From NCBI GenBank assembly GCA_958296055.1, contig CATQHS010000001.1, positions 1,522,277-1,586,276 of the forward strand: a DNA stretch of 64,000 bases, written 5' to 3'. Below the pieces are notes generated by a model. The model made no database searches. It was given only the letters and a program-made list of their open reading frames with translations, and had not been told where the DNA came from. This document shows positions 36,531 through 44,179 of this stretch, piece by piece (position 1 is the first letter of the stretch; each line of letters begins with the position of its first letter). The DNA comes from an uncultured Acidimicrobiales bacterium. Lineage in GTDB: Bacteria > Actinomycetota > Acidimicrobiia > Acidimicrobiales > Aldehydirespiratoraceae. The position numbers and the translations under genes are program-made.

Positions 36531-37783
36531 CCGCCGCACCCTTGACCGGCCCCGGGCGGGCGGCCGTGTTGGTGGCCGCCGACTTGAACTGCGACCCCGA
36601 AGACGTGGAGATCACAGCGCAGCGGCATCGGGTGGAGGTCGCCGCTCCGCCGTGGAGACACCCCGAAGACGCCGACGACGACTACGCCGACCGCCCGGAA
36701 CGCATCTCGTATCGGCCGCCGGGCGACGCCTGCACCGCGACCAGCGGATGGAAAGGCCCCTCCAGCGTCCTCTCCGCTTTGGGCGCCGACACGCTCGCCG
36801 CCCTCCAACAGCTCGCCGGACGGCGGTGCCCCGGCCCCGGCCGCTGTCCCACCCCGGGCGTCGGCGGTCACCGCGGCCAGCACCGCCTCCAGTGCCGCGA
36901 ACTGCTGGTCGGACCGCTCCAGCTCGGCGAAGGAGCCGGGGTCGTCCAGCAGGCGCCGGGGGTCGGGGAGGTCCAGGTTGCGGAGATAGGCCGCGTACTC
37001 GGCGGCGGTCCCCTCGCCCACCAGCGCGGCCGCGATCAGCATCCGGGCCGCCTCGCCGGCGCCGGCGGCCTCGGCGAGGGCCAGGCACCGGGCCAGCCGG
37101 TCCCACGCCCTCGGCGAGGGCCAGGCCCGCGAGGCCGTCGAGTCGGTCTCGGGCACCGCGCACAAAAGCGCCGGGCGGCTGGTCAGAAAAGCGGCCTGGA
37201 TCGCCTTGAACCGGGACACGGCGGCGCCGTCTGCGCCAGTCGGGCCGATGTCCAGCGGCGCCGGGCGCGGCCATCCTCCCAGGTATCCCGCCTTCCACTC
37301 TTCGAGCCCGACGGGCCAGTCGAGGTGGGCGAACCGGTTGGCCAGCGGCGCCGAGAGGTCCCACGCCCCGGAGTTCTGGGCCGGCGGGTTGGCGGCCGCG
37401 GCGAACCGCACCCCGGCGCCGAGGTCGAGCTCGCCCACCCGGCCTTCGAGAACGACCCGCATCAGGGCGTTCTGGGTGGCGGGGGTGGCGGTGTTGACCT
37501 CGTCGAAGAACACCAGGCACTCGCCGTCGCAGGCGGCCACCCGCCGGGCCCAGGCCGGCGGCTCGAACGTGACCCCGGCGTCGGACCGCACCGGCAGGCC
37601 GCCGAAATCGGTCGGGTCGTGCAACGACGCGATCACCGACTCCATGTGCCAGCCCGCCTCCCGGGCGAACGACTCCACGGTCTGGGTCTTGCCCGTGCCC
37701 GGGTCGCCCCACAACAGCACCGGAACCCCGGCCTCCAACAGCACCTGCATGGCCGCGAGCGTCTCTCGCTGGGTTGCGGTCAT
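36476..37783 (-). CDS. MoxR-family AAA+ ATPase, C-terminus probably replaced
   Basis: 435 residues from the ATG at 37783. Walker A GDPGTGKT is near residue 28-35 and Walker B CLVFFDEVNTA near residue 90-100, with NRFAHLDWP sensor-type motifs: a MoxR/AAA_5 ATPase of the kind that remodels partner proteins, often with a VWA protein. The frame matches the family to about AAVTADAR (around 36850). The last ~120 codons are antisense to the convergent secreted-protein operon and look random, so the native end and any VWA partner are missing. The ATG overlaps the stop of the LRV gene (ATGA), so they are coupled. Confidence 0.8.
   Translation of the reverse strand: MTATQRETLAAMQVLLEAGVPVLLWGDPGTGKTQTVESFAREAGWHMESVIASLHDPTDFGGLPVRSDAGVTFEPPAWARRVAACDGECLVFFDEVNTATPATQNALMRVVLEGRVGELDLGAGVRFAAAANPPAQNSGAWDLSAPLANRFAHLDWPVGLEEWKAGYLGGWPRPAPLDIGPTGADGAAVSRFKAIQAAFLTSRPALLCAVPETDSTASRAWPSPRAWDRLARCLALAEAAGAGEAARMLIAAALVGEGTAAEYAAYLRNLDLPDPRRLLDDPGSFAELERSDQQFAALEAVLAAVTADARGGTAAGAGAPPSGELLEGGERVGAQSGEDAGGAFPSAGRGAGVARRPIRDAFRAVGVVVVGVFGVSPRRSGDLHPMPLRCDLHVFGVAVQVGGHQHGRPPGAGQGCGGHPTGRVQPVPTVTPPRQ
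36527..36850 (+). pseudogene. 5' part of a fourth operon gene, 3' end lost in a rearrangement
   Basis: Begins ATGA-overlapped with the previous gene (MTAAPLTGPGRAAVL) and reads as plausible acidic protein to about ALQQLAGRRCPG near 36840. Beyond that point the frame stays open only as the antisense of the MoxR gene, to 37891. I read this as a truncated gene whose 3' end was lost where it was joined tail to tail with the MoxR gene. The exact breakpoint is uncertain by some tens of bases. Confidence 0.5.
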
Positions 37784-39585
37784 CTCCGTCTCCCCTCTTC
37801 CCCGCCGGGCTCTTCGCCTTGGGGGTCTGCGGCCTCGCGGGGCTCTCGGCGCCGGTTGAGAACGGCGGCGGCATCGACGCGTATCCGGTAGTCCTCGTCG
37901 CCGGCCAACACGGCCAGCGTCTCGGCCGACGCGGACTCGTTGGCCACGACGCCGGCGCGGATCCAATACTCGGGATCGGCGGCCAGAACCGCCAGCGAGT
38001 CCGGCGGGGTCGAGGGGTTGGCGGCGGCGCCGGAGCGGATATCGGCGTTGGCGGCTCCGGCCAGGGCCGCCAACACGCCCGGCGTGGTCGAGGGGTTGCC
38101 GGCGGCGGCGGAGCGGACCCAAACCCTGGGATCGGCGGCCAGGGCCGCCAACACGCCCGGCGGGGCCGAGGCGTTGGCGGCGGCGCAGGCGCGGACGCCG
38201 ACCTCGGGATCGGCGGCCAGGGCCTCCAACACGCCCGGCGGGGTTGAGGCGTTGGCGGCGGCGCAGGACCGGATCTGGCAGTCGGGGTCTGAGGCCAGAA
38301 CCGCCAGCGCTCCGGGGGGCGTGTTCTCGTTGCAGGCGGCGGCTACGCGGACCTGCGCCTTGGGGTCGCGGGCCAACACTGCGAGCGCGTCGTCTGAGGT
38401 TTTGGGGCTCCAGGCCATCTCTCGGCGCACCCCCATGGCCCGGTCCTCGGCCAGCGGGGCCACCAGCGGGCCCGGCGCGGCGGGGTTGGCGACAACGCCT
38501 CGGCGCACCCGGCTGATCCGGTCCGACAACAATTTCTCCAACACCTCGACGGGAGCCGAGGGATTCGACGCCGCCAGGGCCCGCACCGCGGTCTCGGCGT
38601 CGCCGGCCAGGCCCCGCAACACCCGCCGGGGCGTGTCGGGATGCGCGGCCGCGGCCGCTCTCACCTGCACGTGCCCGTCAGCGGCCAGGCCCTCCAGCGC
38701 CTGCGACCCCACATTGGGGTGCGAAGCGGCCACCAGCCGCACTTCCCACAGGCCGTTTTGCGCCAAACGCCGCAAAGCCCGCGCCGAGAGGCCCCGGTTC
38801 TGGGCCACGCGCCACCTCGTCGTGTAACCGACCCTCGGGTTCTCGGCCATGGCCGTCAGCGCCCGGGCCGGGGTGCGGGGATGCGAAGCCACCAAATCCA
38901 GCACCTCCTCGCCGCCGCACCGCGCCAGCCGCTCCAGCTCTTTGCCCGGCGTGCGGGGATCGCTGGCCGCGGCCGCTTCTCTCACCAGCGGCTCCTCATG
39001 GGAACTGAGCCGATCCCAAAACGACGGCGGCATCTCGCCGACCCACCGGACGTCGCGGTCATAACCCCAACAGAACCTGTCGTTCAAGAACTGAAACGTC
39101 CGCAGGCCCGGGCCCGGCAACACGCCCTCCACCAGGTTGCCCCCCAAACGAGCCGACAGCATCCACACCAGCCACTGCGAGCAGTTCCGCCACTGCGAAC
39201 TGCCCGCATCCCTCAAAAAAGCGCACGCGTAGGCCACCGCCGGGACCAAGTCCTCCCACACCCGGACCCGGCACACCGCGTCGGCGTCCTCCGCGGCCGA
39301 AAGAGCCGACAACCGGTTGTTCAACCGGCAAAGCGCCCGGCCGCCGCCCAAACCGGCGTTCAAAGTCTCCGCCAACGCCCGGAACCGGTCCAAGGCATGG
39401 CCGCAGCCCCCCATCGCCGCGAGCATCCTCACCTCAGACTCGTTGACCAGCGCCCAGCCGCCCACCCCCTCCACGAACACCCCCTGCACCCCGCCGCAAG
39501 TCACCGCCCGCCGCGCCCGCGAACGACGAACCCCCGCCCCGCCCGCAGACACCCCAGCGCCCTTCGCAGCAGCCAACCCAGCCAT
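37780..39585 (-). CDS. leucine-rich-repeat-variant (LRV) protein
   Basis: 601 residues. After a ~185-residue N-terminal domain with several scattered Cys come about 15 repeats of 24 residues with the pattern LA-x-DP-x3-VR-x2-AA-x-N-x-STPP, the leucine-rich-repeat-variant fold, forming a curved helical solenoid suited to protein binding. The last six or so repeats are near-identical at DNA level with 72-bp spacing. It is translationally coupled to the MoxR ATPase, a pairing that suggests the LRV protein presents a substrate to, or senses for, the ATPase. A CATAAT box lies 6 bases before the ATG at 39585, hinting at a leaderless start. Confidence 0.82.
   Translation of the reverse strand: MAGLAAAKGAGVSAGGAGVRRSRARRAVTCGGVQGVFVEGVGGWALVNESEVRMLAAMGGCGHALDRFRALAETLNAGLGGGRALCRLNNRLSALSAAEDADAVCRVRVWEDLVPAVAYACAFLRDAGSSQWRNCSQWLVWMLSARLGGNLVEGVLPGPGLRTFQFLNDRFCWGYDRDVRWVGEMPPSFWDRLSSHEEPLVREAAAASDPRTPGKELERLARCGGEEVLDLVASHPRTPARALTAMAENPRVGYTTRWRVAQNRGLSARALRRLAQNGLWEVRLVAASHPNVGSQALEGLAADGHVQVRAAAAAHPDTPRRVLRGLAGDAETAVRALAASNPSAPVEVLEKLLSDRISRVRRGVVANPAAPGPLVAPLAEDRAMGVRREMAWSPKTSDDALAVLARDPKAQVRVAAACNENTPPGALAVLASDPDCQIRSCAAANASTPPGVLEALAADPEVGVRACAAANASAPPGVLAALAADPRVWVRSAAAGNPSTTPGVLAALAGAANADIRSGAAANPSTPPDSLAVLAADPEYWIRAGVVANESASAETLAVLAGDEDYRIRVDAAAVLNRRREPREAADPQGEEPGGEEGRRR
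37930..38330 (-). repeat. 72-bp tandem coding repeats of the LRV gene
   Basis: Near-identical units with 72-bp spacing, for example the GCCGCCAACACGCCCGGCG block at about 38066, 38138 and 38211. Each encodes one 24-residue LRV repeat. They are more alike than the upstream repeats, so recent expansion or gene conversion is likely. Confidence 0.8.
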
Positions 39586-39974
39586 GGCCCCATTATGAAC
39601 AAGCCATGTGACAACCCCCGAGCAGCGGCCCGGCCCCCGGCCCGCTCCAGCGCCCCCGCCAACCCGGGATCAGCCCGCTCCCGGCCCTCGGGCGGTCGAG
39701 CCCCAGGGGCCCAGTCGTCGGGGCCGTGGGACGCGCCGCCGGAACTCAGCTGCTGACCCGGCGTTCGACGCCGCGGCCCGCCCCCCGCCAAGGCGGCCGC
39801 CCCGAGACGCTGCTGGATCTCGGGTTGAACGAGAACGGCCCGCCCTCGCCAAGGCGGCCCGCCCCCGACCGGATCAACGAGAGCCCCGCCGTGACGGCGG
39901 GTCAGCCGCCGCCGGCGAGCAGCTCGGCGACGAACTGCAGGAAGCAGCCGTTTTGCTACAAAGCCCAGGGGAGG

Positions 39975-40219
39975 TCCACGGGTCGCTCCGGCGACGGTTC
40001 CGCGGGCTAGTCAAAAAATGCGACATTGGGGTTGACACGGGGCACAGGGCCGGGTACCGTTCAAGTCATCTGCCACCCCTCTCCGGGGGGAAAGTCATCT
40101 GTTACCCCTCTCCGGGGGGGAAAGTCATCTGCTACCTCCCCCTCTGGGGAGGCACGAGGGCCCGCAAGGGCCCTCGTTTTGTTCGGAGGTGATTCTGGTG
40201 GACCGCTTCGCTGTGTTCG
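39975..40219 (+). repeat. upstream copy of the NYN-gene promoter and leader (truncated duplicate)
   Basis: Nearly identical to 40443-40629. It contains promoter TTGACA (40032)-17-TACCGT (40055), three tandem leader units beginning AAGTCATCTG at 40063, 40092 and 40122 (the functional copy has one), the same terminator hairpin (40155-40180), the same ribosome site and the first codons of the NYN gene, then stops at 40219. The coding sequence is lost. Confidence 0.9.
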
Positions 40220-40233
40220 ACTTGCTGTGGCCG

Positions 40234-40329
40234 AGAACCCCGTTGAGCGGCTCTTGAGCGCGGGGGATTGCGGGCAGGCGCATCCGGGGCCAGAACCCCG
40301 TTGAGCGGCTCTTGAACGCGGGGGTTGCG
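40234..40329 (+). repeat. two ~38-bp direct repeats between the duplicated leaders
   Basis: A block starting AGAACCCCGTTGAGCGGCTC occurs at 40234 and 40292 (58-bp spacing), with two differences. No coding potential is apparent. Confidence 0.85.
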
Positions 40330-40500
40330 CTATGAACTGGGCACGTAAGCGTTGCTGCGGGCCACGACCAGGGGTCAACCTAGCCGCGGGCGCGTCAGTG
40401 AAATCCCAGTTCAAAGCCCTAAACGGCTTTCGGCGACAGGTATCCACGGGTCGCTCCGGCGACGGTTCCGCGGGCTAGTCAAAAAATGCGACATTGGGGG

Positions 40501-40529
40501 TTGACACGGGGCACAGAGCCGGGTACCGT
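40501..40529 (+). promoter_or_regulatory. promoter of the NYN-domain gene
   Basis: TTGACA at 40501-40506 and TACCGT (TAnnnT type) at 40524-40529 with a 17-base spacer. Transcription should begin near 40536, giving a leader of about 70 nt before the start codon. The element is conserved in the upstream duplicate. Confidence 0.7.
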
Positions 40530-40543
40530 TCAAGTCATCTGCT

Positions 40544-40600
40544 ACCTCCCCCTCTGGGGAGGCACGAGGGCCCGCAAGGGCCCTCGTTTTGTTCGGAGGT
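40544..40600 (+). promoter_or_regulatory. attenuator-like leader with anti-Shine-Dalgarno sequence
   Basis: The leader holds a first stem CCTCCCC-CTCT-GGGGAGG (40545-40562), then a terminator-like hairpin of 9 bp with GCAA loop and a T run (40565-40590), then the ribosome site GGAGGT (40595-40600). ACCTCC (40544-40549) is the exact complement of that ribosome site, so the first stem and ribosome-site masking are mutually exclusive. This predicts on/off control of the NYN gene. Confidence 0.55.
40565..40590 (+). terminator. intrinsic terminator-like hairpin in the NYN leader
   Basis: CGAGGGCCC (40565-40573), GCAA loop, GGGCCCTCG (40578-40586), then TTTT. It precedes the gene, not follows it, and is conserved in the duplicate at 40155-40180. 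Confidence 0.7.
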
Positions 40601-40607
40601 GATTCTG

Positions 40608-41420
40608 GTGGACCGCTTCGCTGTGTTCGTTGACGCAGGCTATCTCTACGCAGGTGCTGGCAAGCTCTGTTGCGGCACCCCGAAGCGGAAGTTGCTCCAA
40701 GTGGACGACATGGGGGTCAACAAGCTCCTAGTGAGCCTGGCAGAGAGGGGTTGCGGCCTTCTTCCGCTCCGAACCTACTGGTACGACGGGGCGAGGGATG
40801 GCATCTCAACCCCGGAACAGCAGCGGATCGCCGCGCTCCCGAACGTGAAGCTCCGACTCGGCCGGCTCAATATAAACAACCAGCAGAAAGGAGTTGATGC
40901 GCTCATCTACCGCGACCTGATGACACTGGCCCGCGAACGGGCCATCTGCGAAGCCTACGTTCTCTCAGGAGACGAAGATCTGCGAGAGGGAGTTCGAGCG
41001 GCCCAAGACATGGGGGTCCGAGTGACGCTGATCGGCATCGCTACACCTGATCGCTCAAGGAACCAGTCAAGGGAACTCGTCGACGAGGCAGATGAATCTG
41101 TCACGTTGACCAAGCAGCAATTGGCTAAGGTGGTCAAGACGCCAGTTGGCTACGCCTCCGCCCCTGTCGGCCACGAGGCAGAGGTCTCAGCGGTTGAGGT
41201 GTCAGCGGCCGCGGCCCAATACGCCCAGCAGTGGCTAGAGCAAGCAACCAATGACGAGCGCGAGGCATTGATCGCGAGTCAGCCGTATATCCCGGTGCCG
41301 CTGGACGCCAGCCTTTTGGGCTCAGTCGAGAACGAGGTCGGCGGAAGCCTGCGTGAGCGCGAAGATCTCCGACGGGTGGCCCGTCGGGCTTTCTGGGGGG
41401 AAATCGCGCCGCGGCGCTGA
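40608..41420 (+). CDS. NYN/PIN-like domain protein (LabA/DUF88 type)
   Basis: 270 residues from the GTG at 40608, eight bases after GGAGG. The N-terminal FVDAGYLY, the middle KGVDALIYRDLMTL and AYVLSGDEDLREGVRAAQDMG carry the acidic residues of an NYN ribonuclease-type active site (Asp near residues 8, 92 and 123). The C-terminal ~100 residues are helical and unassigned. NYN proteins cut RNA or act as metal-dependent nucleases; some take part in defence or RNA decay. It is a stand-alone gene with an elaborate leader. Confidence 0.82.
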   Translation: MDRFAVFVDAGYLYAGAGKLCCGTPKRKLLQVDDMGVNKLLVSLAERGCGLLPLRTYWYDGARDGISTPEQQRIAALPNVKLRLGRLNINNQQKGVDALIYRDLMTLARERAICEAYVLSGDEDLREGVRAAQDMGVRVTLIGIATPDRSRNQSRELVDEADESVTLTKQQLAKVVKTPVGYASAPVGHEAEVSAVEVSAAAAQYAQQWLEQATNDEREALIASQPYIPVPLDASLLGSVENEVGGSLREREDLRRVARRAFWGEIAPRR

Positions 41421-42289
41421 CCGCCAGCGCGTCTGGCAGCGCATCGTCCGGCGGCGGCAGTTCCTGCACCAGCAACTGCAGCAAATGAGAAAGAGCCGTT
41501 GAGCGGACTTCATGCGCCGCCGAGATCGCCGCCGTCTCGGTCTGAAGACACGCCCGCCCTCCCCGGGGCCGGGAAGAGCCGGTGACCGACAGGCGGGCGC
41601 CCCGAACTGTTGCGGTTCCGGGGCGTGTCATCGGCGAGCGGCCCTGCAAGGCTCTGCTGTCGGCTGATCCGGGGCGGTTGCAGCCCGTGACCACGACGCG
41701 CGGGCCAAGGCCGTGCGATGACCCGCGCCGAGCGCAGCCGAAGCCCGTGCCCGCATCGGCGGGTTCGGCGGATGTAGGGTCCCGCCACCGAGGTTGAGGA
41801 CCGCGGCATCGAGTTGAACGCCCCATACCCGGGGGATGTGGAGGCGCTGGCCTATGCATCGTCGGTTTGACGGGTCCGCTGGCCTTTTAAAGGCTATTCG
41901 GTTTCTCGGCGTCGTCGGTCCAGAGTGAGAGGATCGGTGTCGCACAACTCTTACCAGGCTGTGGCGTCGTCGTTGCGGACGATTGCCTGGCGTAGCAGAT
42001 CGGCCACCGGCGGGCGAATCCGCTCGGTCAGTTCATCGGAGAACAGCTACTTGCGGTTATCTGGTTTGAGATACAACCCCTCTAAAAGCTCTGAAATTAC
42101 TCTCTCGAGGGTTCGAGAACTCCAGTGTCGAGCGTGCGACCGCTGACCAGCAGATCAGAACCGGGTTGACCCCGACCCTACCCCCAGCCGGAGAAACCCG
42201 ACAGGCCGGGCGCAGAGGATCGGTCCCTTTGCCGCCCGGCGGCGGGGCAGCGCCCGTGAGGGTTCCGGGCCCCTCTATGCCCAGAACAC
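41421..42289. other. gene fossils and dispersed repeat; IS481 terminus next to the AbiJ-type gene
   Basis: No intact gene. 41525-41705 (minus orientation) is homologous to 53810-53990 (plus), sharing for example GTCTTCAG/GCCTTCAG-x-CCGAGACGGCG and a TCAGCCGACAGC block. At 42272-42288 a sequence ending CTCTATGCCCAGAACA matches the outer end of the IS481 copy at 56021-56036 and lies directly against the AbiJ-type gene's stop codon. Confidence 0.5.
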
Positions 42290-43228
42290 CTAACGGGTCT
42301 GCTCACGCTGTTGCAACAGGTAGTCCACGAATGCCGTGCAAGAGGTATACATGAACAAGGCTTCTGGCATTCCTACGGATGCTCCTTCTTTAGTGGCGTC
42401 TAAGGCATGCCGAATGCCAGGCTCGTTGTTGGTATAGCCGTACAATTTAATGAAAGCGTCCTTCAATGCTGAATGGATTTGAACGCCGCGTGATTCAAGA
42501 TTCTTTAACCCTTTCGCTAAAGAATGCTCTGATGTAATCTCTTGCACGATAGACTCTACCGCATGGATGCTATCTCTGACCGCCTCAGCCCACCGAGCGT
42601 TGGAAATGTGTTGAGCTGCTTGATCTAACTGGCTTGTCACTCCTTGCAAATCGGCTTTCTTGATTGACTGGAGTGCATTTAACGTGAGATCAGCAGATCG
42701 TTGGCTTGCGTGAGGTTCAAATCTGTAAGGCGGGAATGGCCATTCGTCACTTGTAAAATGGTATGCGGCGGCATATTGCTCCATAGCATTTTGGACCCGA
42801 ACGGCTAATTGGGTACCATGCTTACTGTCCTGTCCACAAGGCATGTCTCCAGGTGCGATATGCTTCACAGCAAGCGCTGAGAACACCTCAATCCACTCAA
42901 AAACTTCATGGAAATCTCCACATAATACTGTACTTTTGGATCCTTCATAGAGATTGTGATCATCGTCTAGACGGGCATCGTCGAGTGGTACAGTATACAT
43001 CCGGCTGTATGTCTCTTGGAAACATTTTTTCATAGAGCGTTCAAAGTAAATGCTACCGCTACCAGGGCCACCACTCATGACAAGCGTCCGATTCATGAAT
43101 GGTAAAATAAACTCATATATAAGATTCCAAAGCTCCACTCGTAACGGTTGTGACAAATGTTCTAGCTGTAAAGGCTCTGGTAAGCTTATATAACCTTTTC
43201 GCTGCGAGAAGGTGAGATCAACGGTCAT
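42290..43228 (-). CDS. AbiJ_NTD4-HEPN family protein, copy 1
   Basis: 312 residues. N-terminus TFSQRKGYISLPEPLQLE and LRVELWNLIYEF fit the AbiJ N-terminal domain 4; the C-terminal half (ISNARWAEAVRDSIHAVES, LYGYTNNEPGIRHALDAT, CTAFVDYLLQQR) fits its usual HEPN-like partner domain. Related proteins are linked to abortive infection by analogy to lactococcal AbiJ. It has a paralogue at 57588-58523, closely alike in the C-terminal half and diverged in the middle. GC is lower than the surroundings. Stop at 42290. Confidence 0.78.
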   Translation of the reverse strand: MTVDLTFSQRKGYISLPEPLQLEHLSQPLRVELWNLIYEFILPFMNRTLVMSGGPGSGSIYFERSMKKCFQETYSRMYTVPLDDARLDDDHNLYEGSKSTVLCGDFHEVFEWIEVFSALAVKHIAPGDMPCGQDSKHGTQLAVRVQNAMEQYAAAYHFTSDEWPFPPYRFEPHASQRSADLTLNALQSIKKADLQGVTSQLDQAAQHISNARWAEAVRDSIHAVESIVQEITSEHSLAKGLKNLESRGVQIHSALKDAFIKLYGYTNNEPGIRHALDATKEGASVGMPEALFMYTSCTAFVDYLLQQREQTR

Positions 43229-43231
43229 AGA

Positions 43232-43468
43232 TCACTCATTCTTATTAAGAGCGTGCGCGGATAACCCTCTCGGTCCAGGCACAACCCGACGCCGACGGCC
43301 CGACTGGCGGGGCGAACATCTCCGAGTCGTCCCAGATGTCGGCCTTCGCCACGGGCAAACTTGTGGTGCCCCAGCGGTACCGAGGTCATTCTCAGCACCT
43401 TCAGGATCACCGCTGACTCCCATGCCGAGGGAGGTGCCGTAGGCTTTCGCCAGATCAGCGGGGTTCAT
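43232..43468 (-). pseudogene. decayed second gene of a small operon
   Basis: Starts ATGA-overlapped with the stop of the preceding gene (MNPADLAKAYGTSLGMG). It loses protein-like character after about 35 codons, so it looks truncated or frameshifted. No family recognised. Confidence 0.35.
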
Positions 43469-43857
43469 CGCTTGCGAGAAGGGGACCAGCGATCTTCCAC
43501 CACTTGAGGACTCGCTGGCAGATCCCAGTACCCTCCGCTGGAACCGACGTCTTGCACCCAGTCGCTCAATGGATATTGATCTGGGAAGTTCATATCTGAG
43601 TTGCCTATCATCCCCAACAGAAGGGCTATCGCCTCGGCGGTTATGATGCAGTCCACTTGTAGCGCATGCATCTTGGCGTCTTGCTCCTTACGCTCGTCGG
43701 GAGTGACAGGACGACTTCCCTCTGCCTTATGTGCTGACCAGAGATTATTTAACCTCAAGGTCAACACCTCCACAGCGGGTGAAACAACTTTCGCTTCATC
43801 GGCCCCTATAAATACTTGGGACCGTGGACGATACGCATTGCTAATGGATCGTTTCAT
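43465..43857 (-). CDS. hypothetical protein (130 aa)
   Basis: Moderate GC and natural composition: SPAVEVLTLRLNNLW, then KMHALQVDCIITAEAIALLLGMIGNSD, ending WDLPASPQVVEDRWS. Helical, no membrane segment, no recognised domain. It directly follows a broken DNA-methyltransferase fragment on the same strand and is coupled to a decayed downstream frame, so it may be an orphaned passenger of a restriction or defence cassette. Confidence 0.6.
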   Translation of the reverse strand: MKRSISNAYRPRSQVFIGADEAKVVSPAVEVLTLRLNNLWSAHKAEGSRPVTPDERKEQDAKMHALQVDCIITAEAIALLLGMIGNSDMNFPDQYPLSDWVQDVGSSGGYWDLPASPQVVEDRWSPSRKR

Positions 43858-43869
43858 TTACTTCAACCC

Positions 43870-44020
43870 TTTCATGTGTGTTTACCTTCCATCTCCACCA
43901 GCCTTTCGCCACGGCCGCCGCCAGCGTCGTCCCCGACCCGCAGAAACGGGTCCAGCACCAGAGGAGCGGTGTTGGTGGCGCGATGTTAGCAGAGCAAGGC
44001 GCCGCCTGGAGCATCCAGGG
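43870..44020 (-). pseudogene. DNA methyltransferase fragment, frameshifted in motif I
   Basis: Reads TNTAPLVLDPF in one frame and CGSGTTLAAAVAKGW in the next. Joining them gives the canonical motif I DPFCGSGTTLAAA; one extra T after GACCCGTT breaks it. Homology stops just after this motif. The rest of the gene is gone. Confidence 0.7.
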
Positions 44021-44071
44021 GTTGTTGGTTGGCTGAGCGGCGGGGTTGCCAACTGCCAAGCCGGACTGGGC

Positions 44072-44127
44072 CAGGGAGTTCGCCGCCACAACCCCGCAAC
44101 AGGCAGCCCTGTTCTCACTATTGTGAG
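44072..44127 (+). repeat. direct repeat A flanking the glycine-zipper gene
   Basis: Begins CAGGGAGTTCGCCGCC, contains CAACAGGCAGCCCTGTT (hairpin) and ends with CTCAC-TATT-GTGAG. A second copy in the same orientation is at 45169-45236. Confidence 0.8.
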
Positions 44128-44179
44128 CCGGGGCCGGCCTCGGCGGGATGATCCAGGGGATGCGGGGTTTCGGCCCTTG

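Noticed and set aside
36850-37891. Plus-strand frame continuing through the MoxR gene
   Set aside because: It is the antisense of a clear MoxR ATPase; open only because stops are rare at this GC.
39608-40192. Plus-strand frame of 194 codons across the duplicated leader
   Set aside because: It runs through promoter and terminator repeats, lacks a ribosome site and has no protein-like composition.
41134-41859. Long minus-strand frame (241 codons) overlapping the NYN gene end
   Set aside because: Arginine/proline-rich, no ribosome site, antisense to a real gene at one end; explained by high GC.
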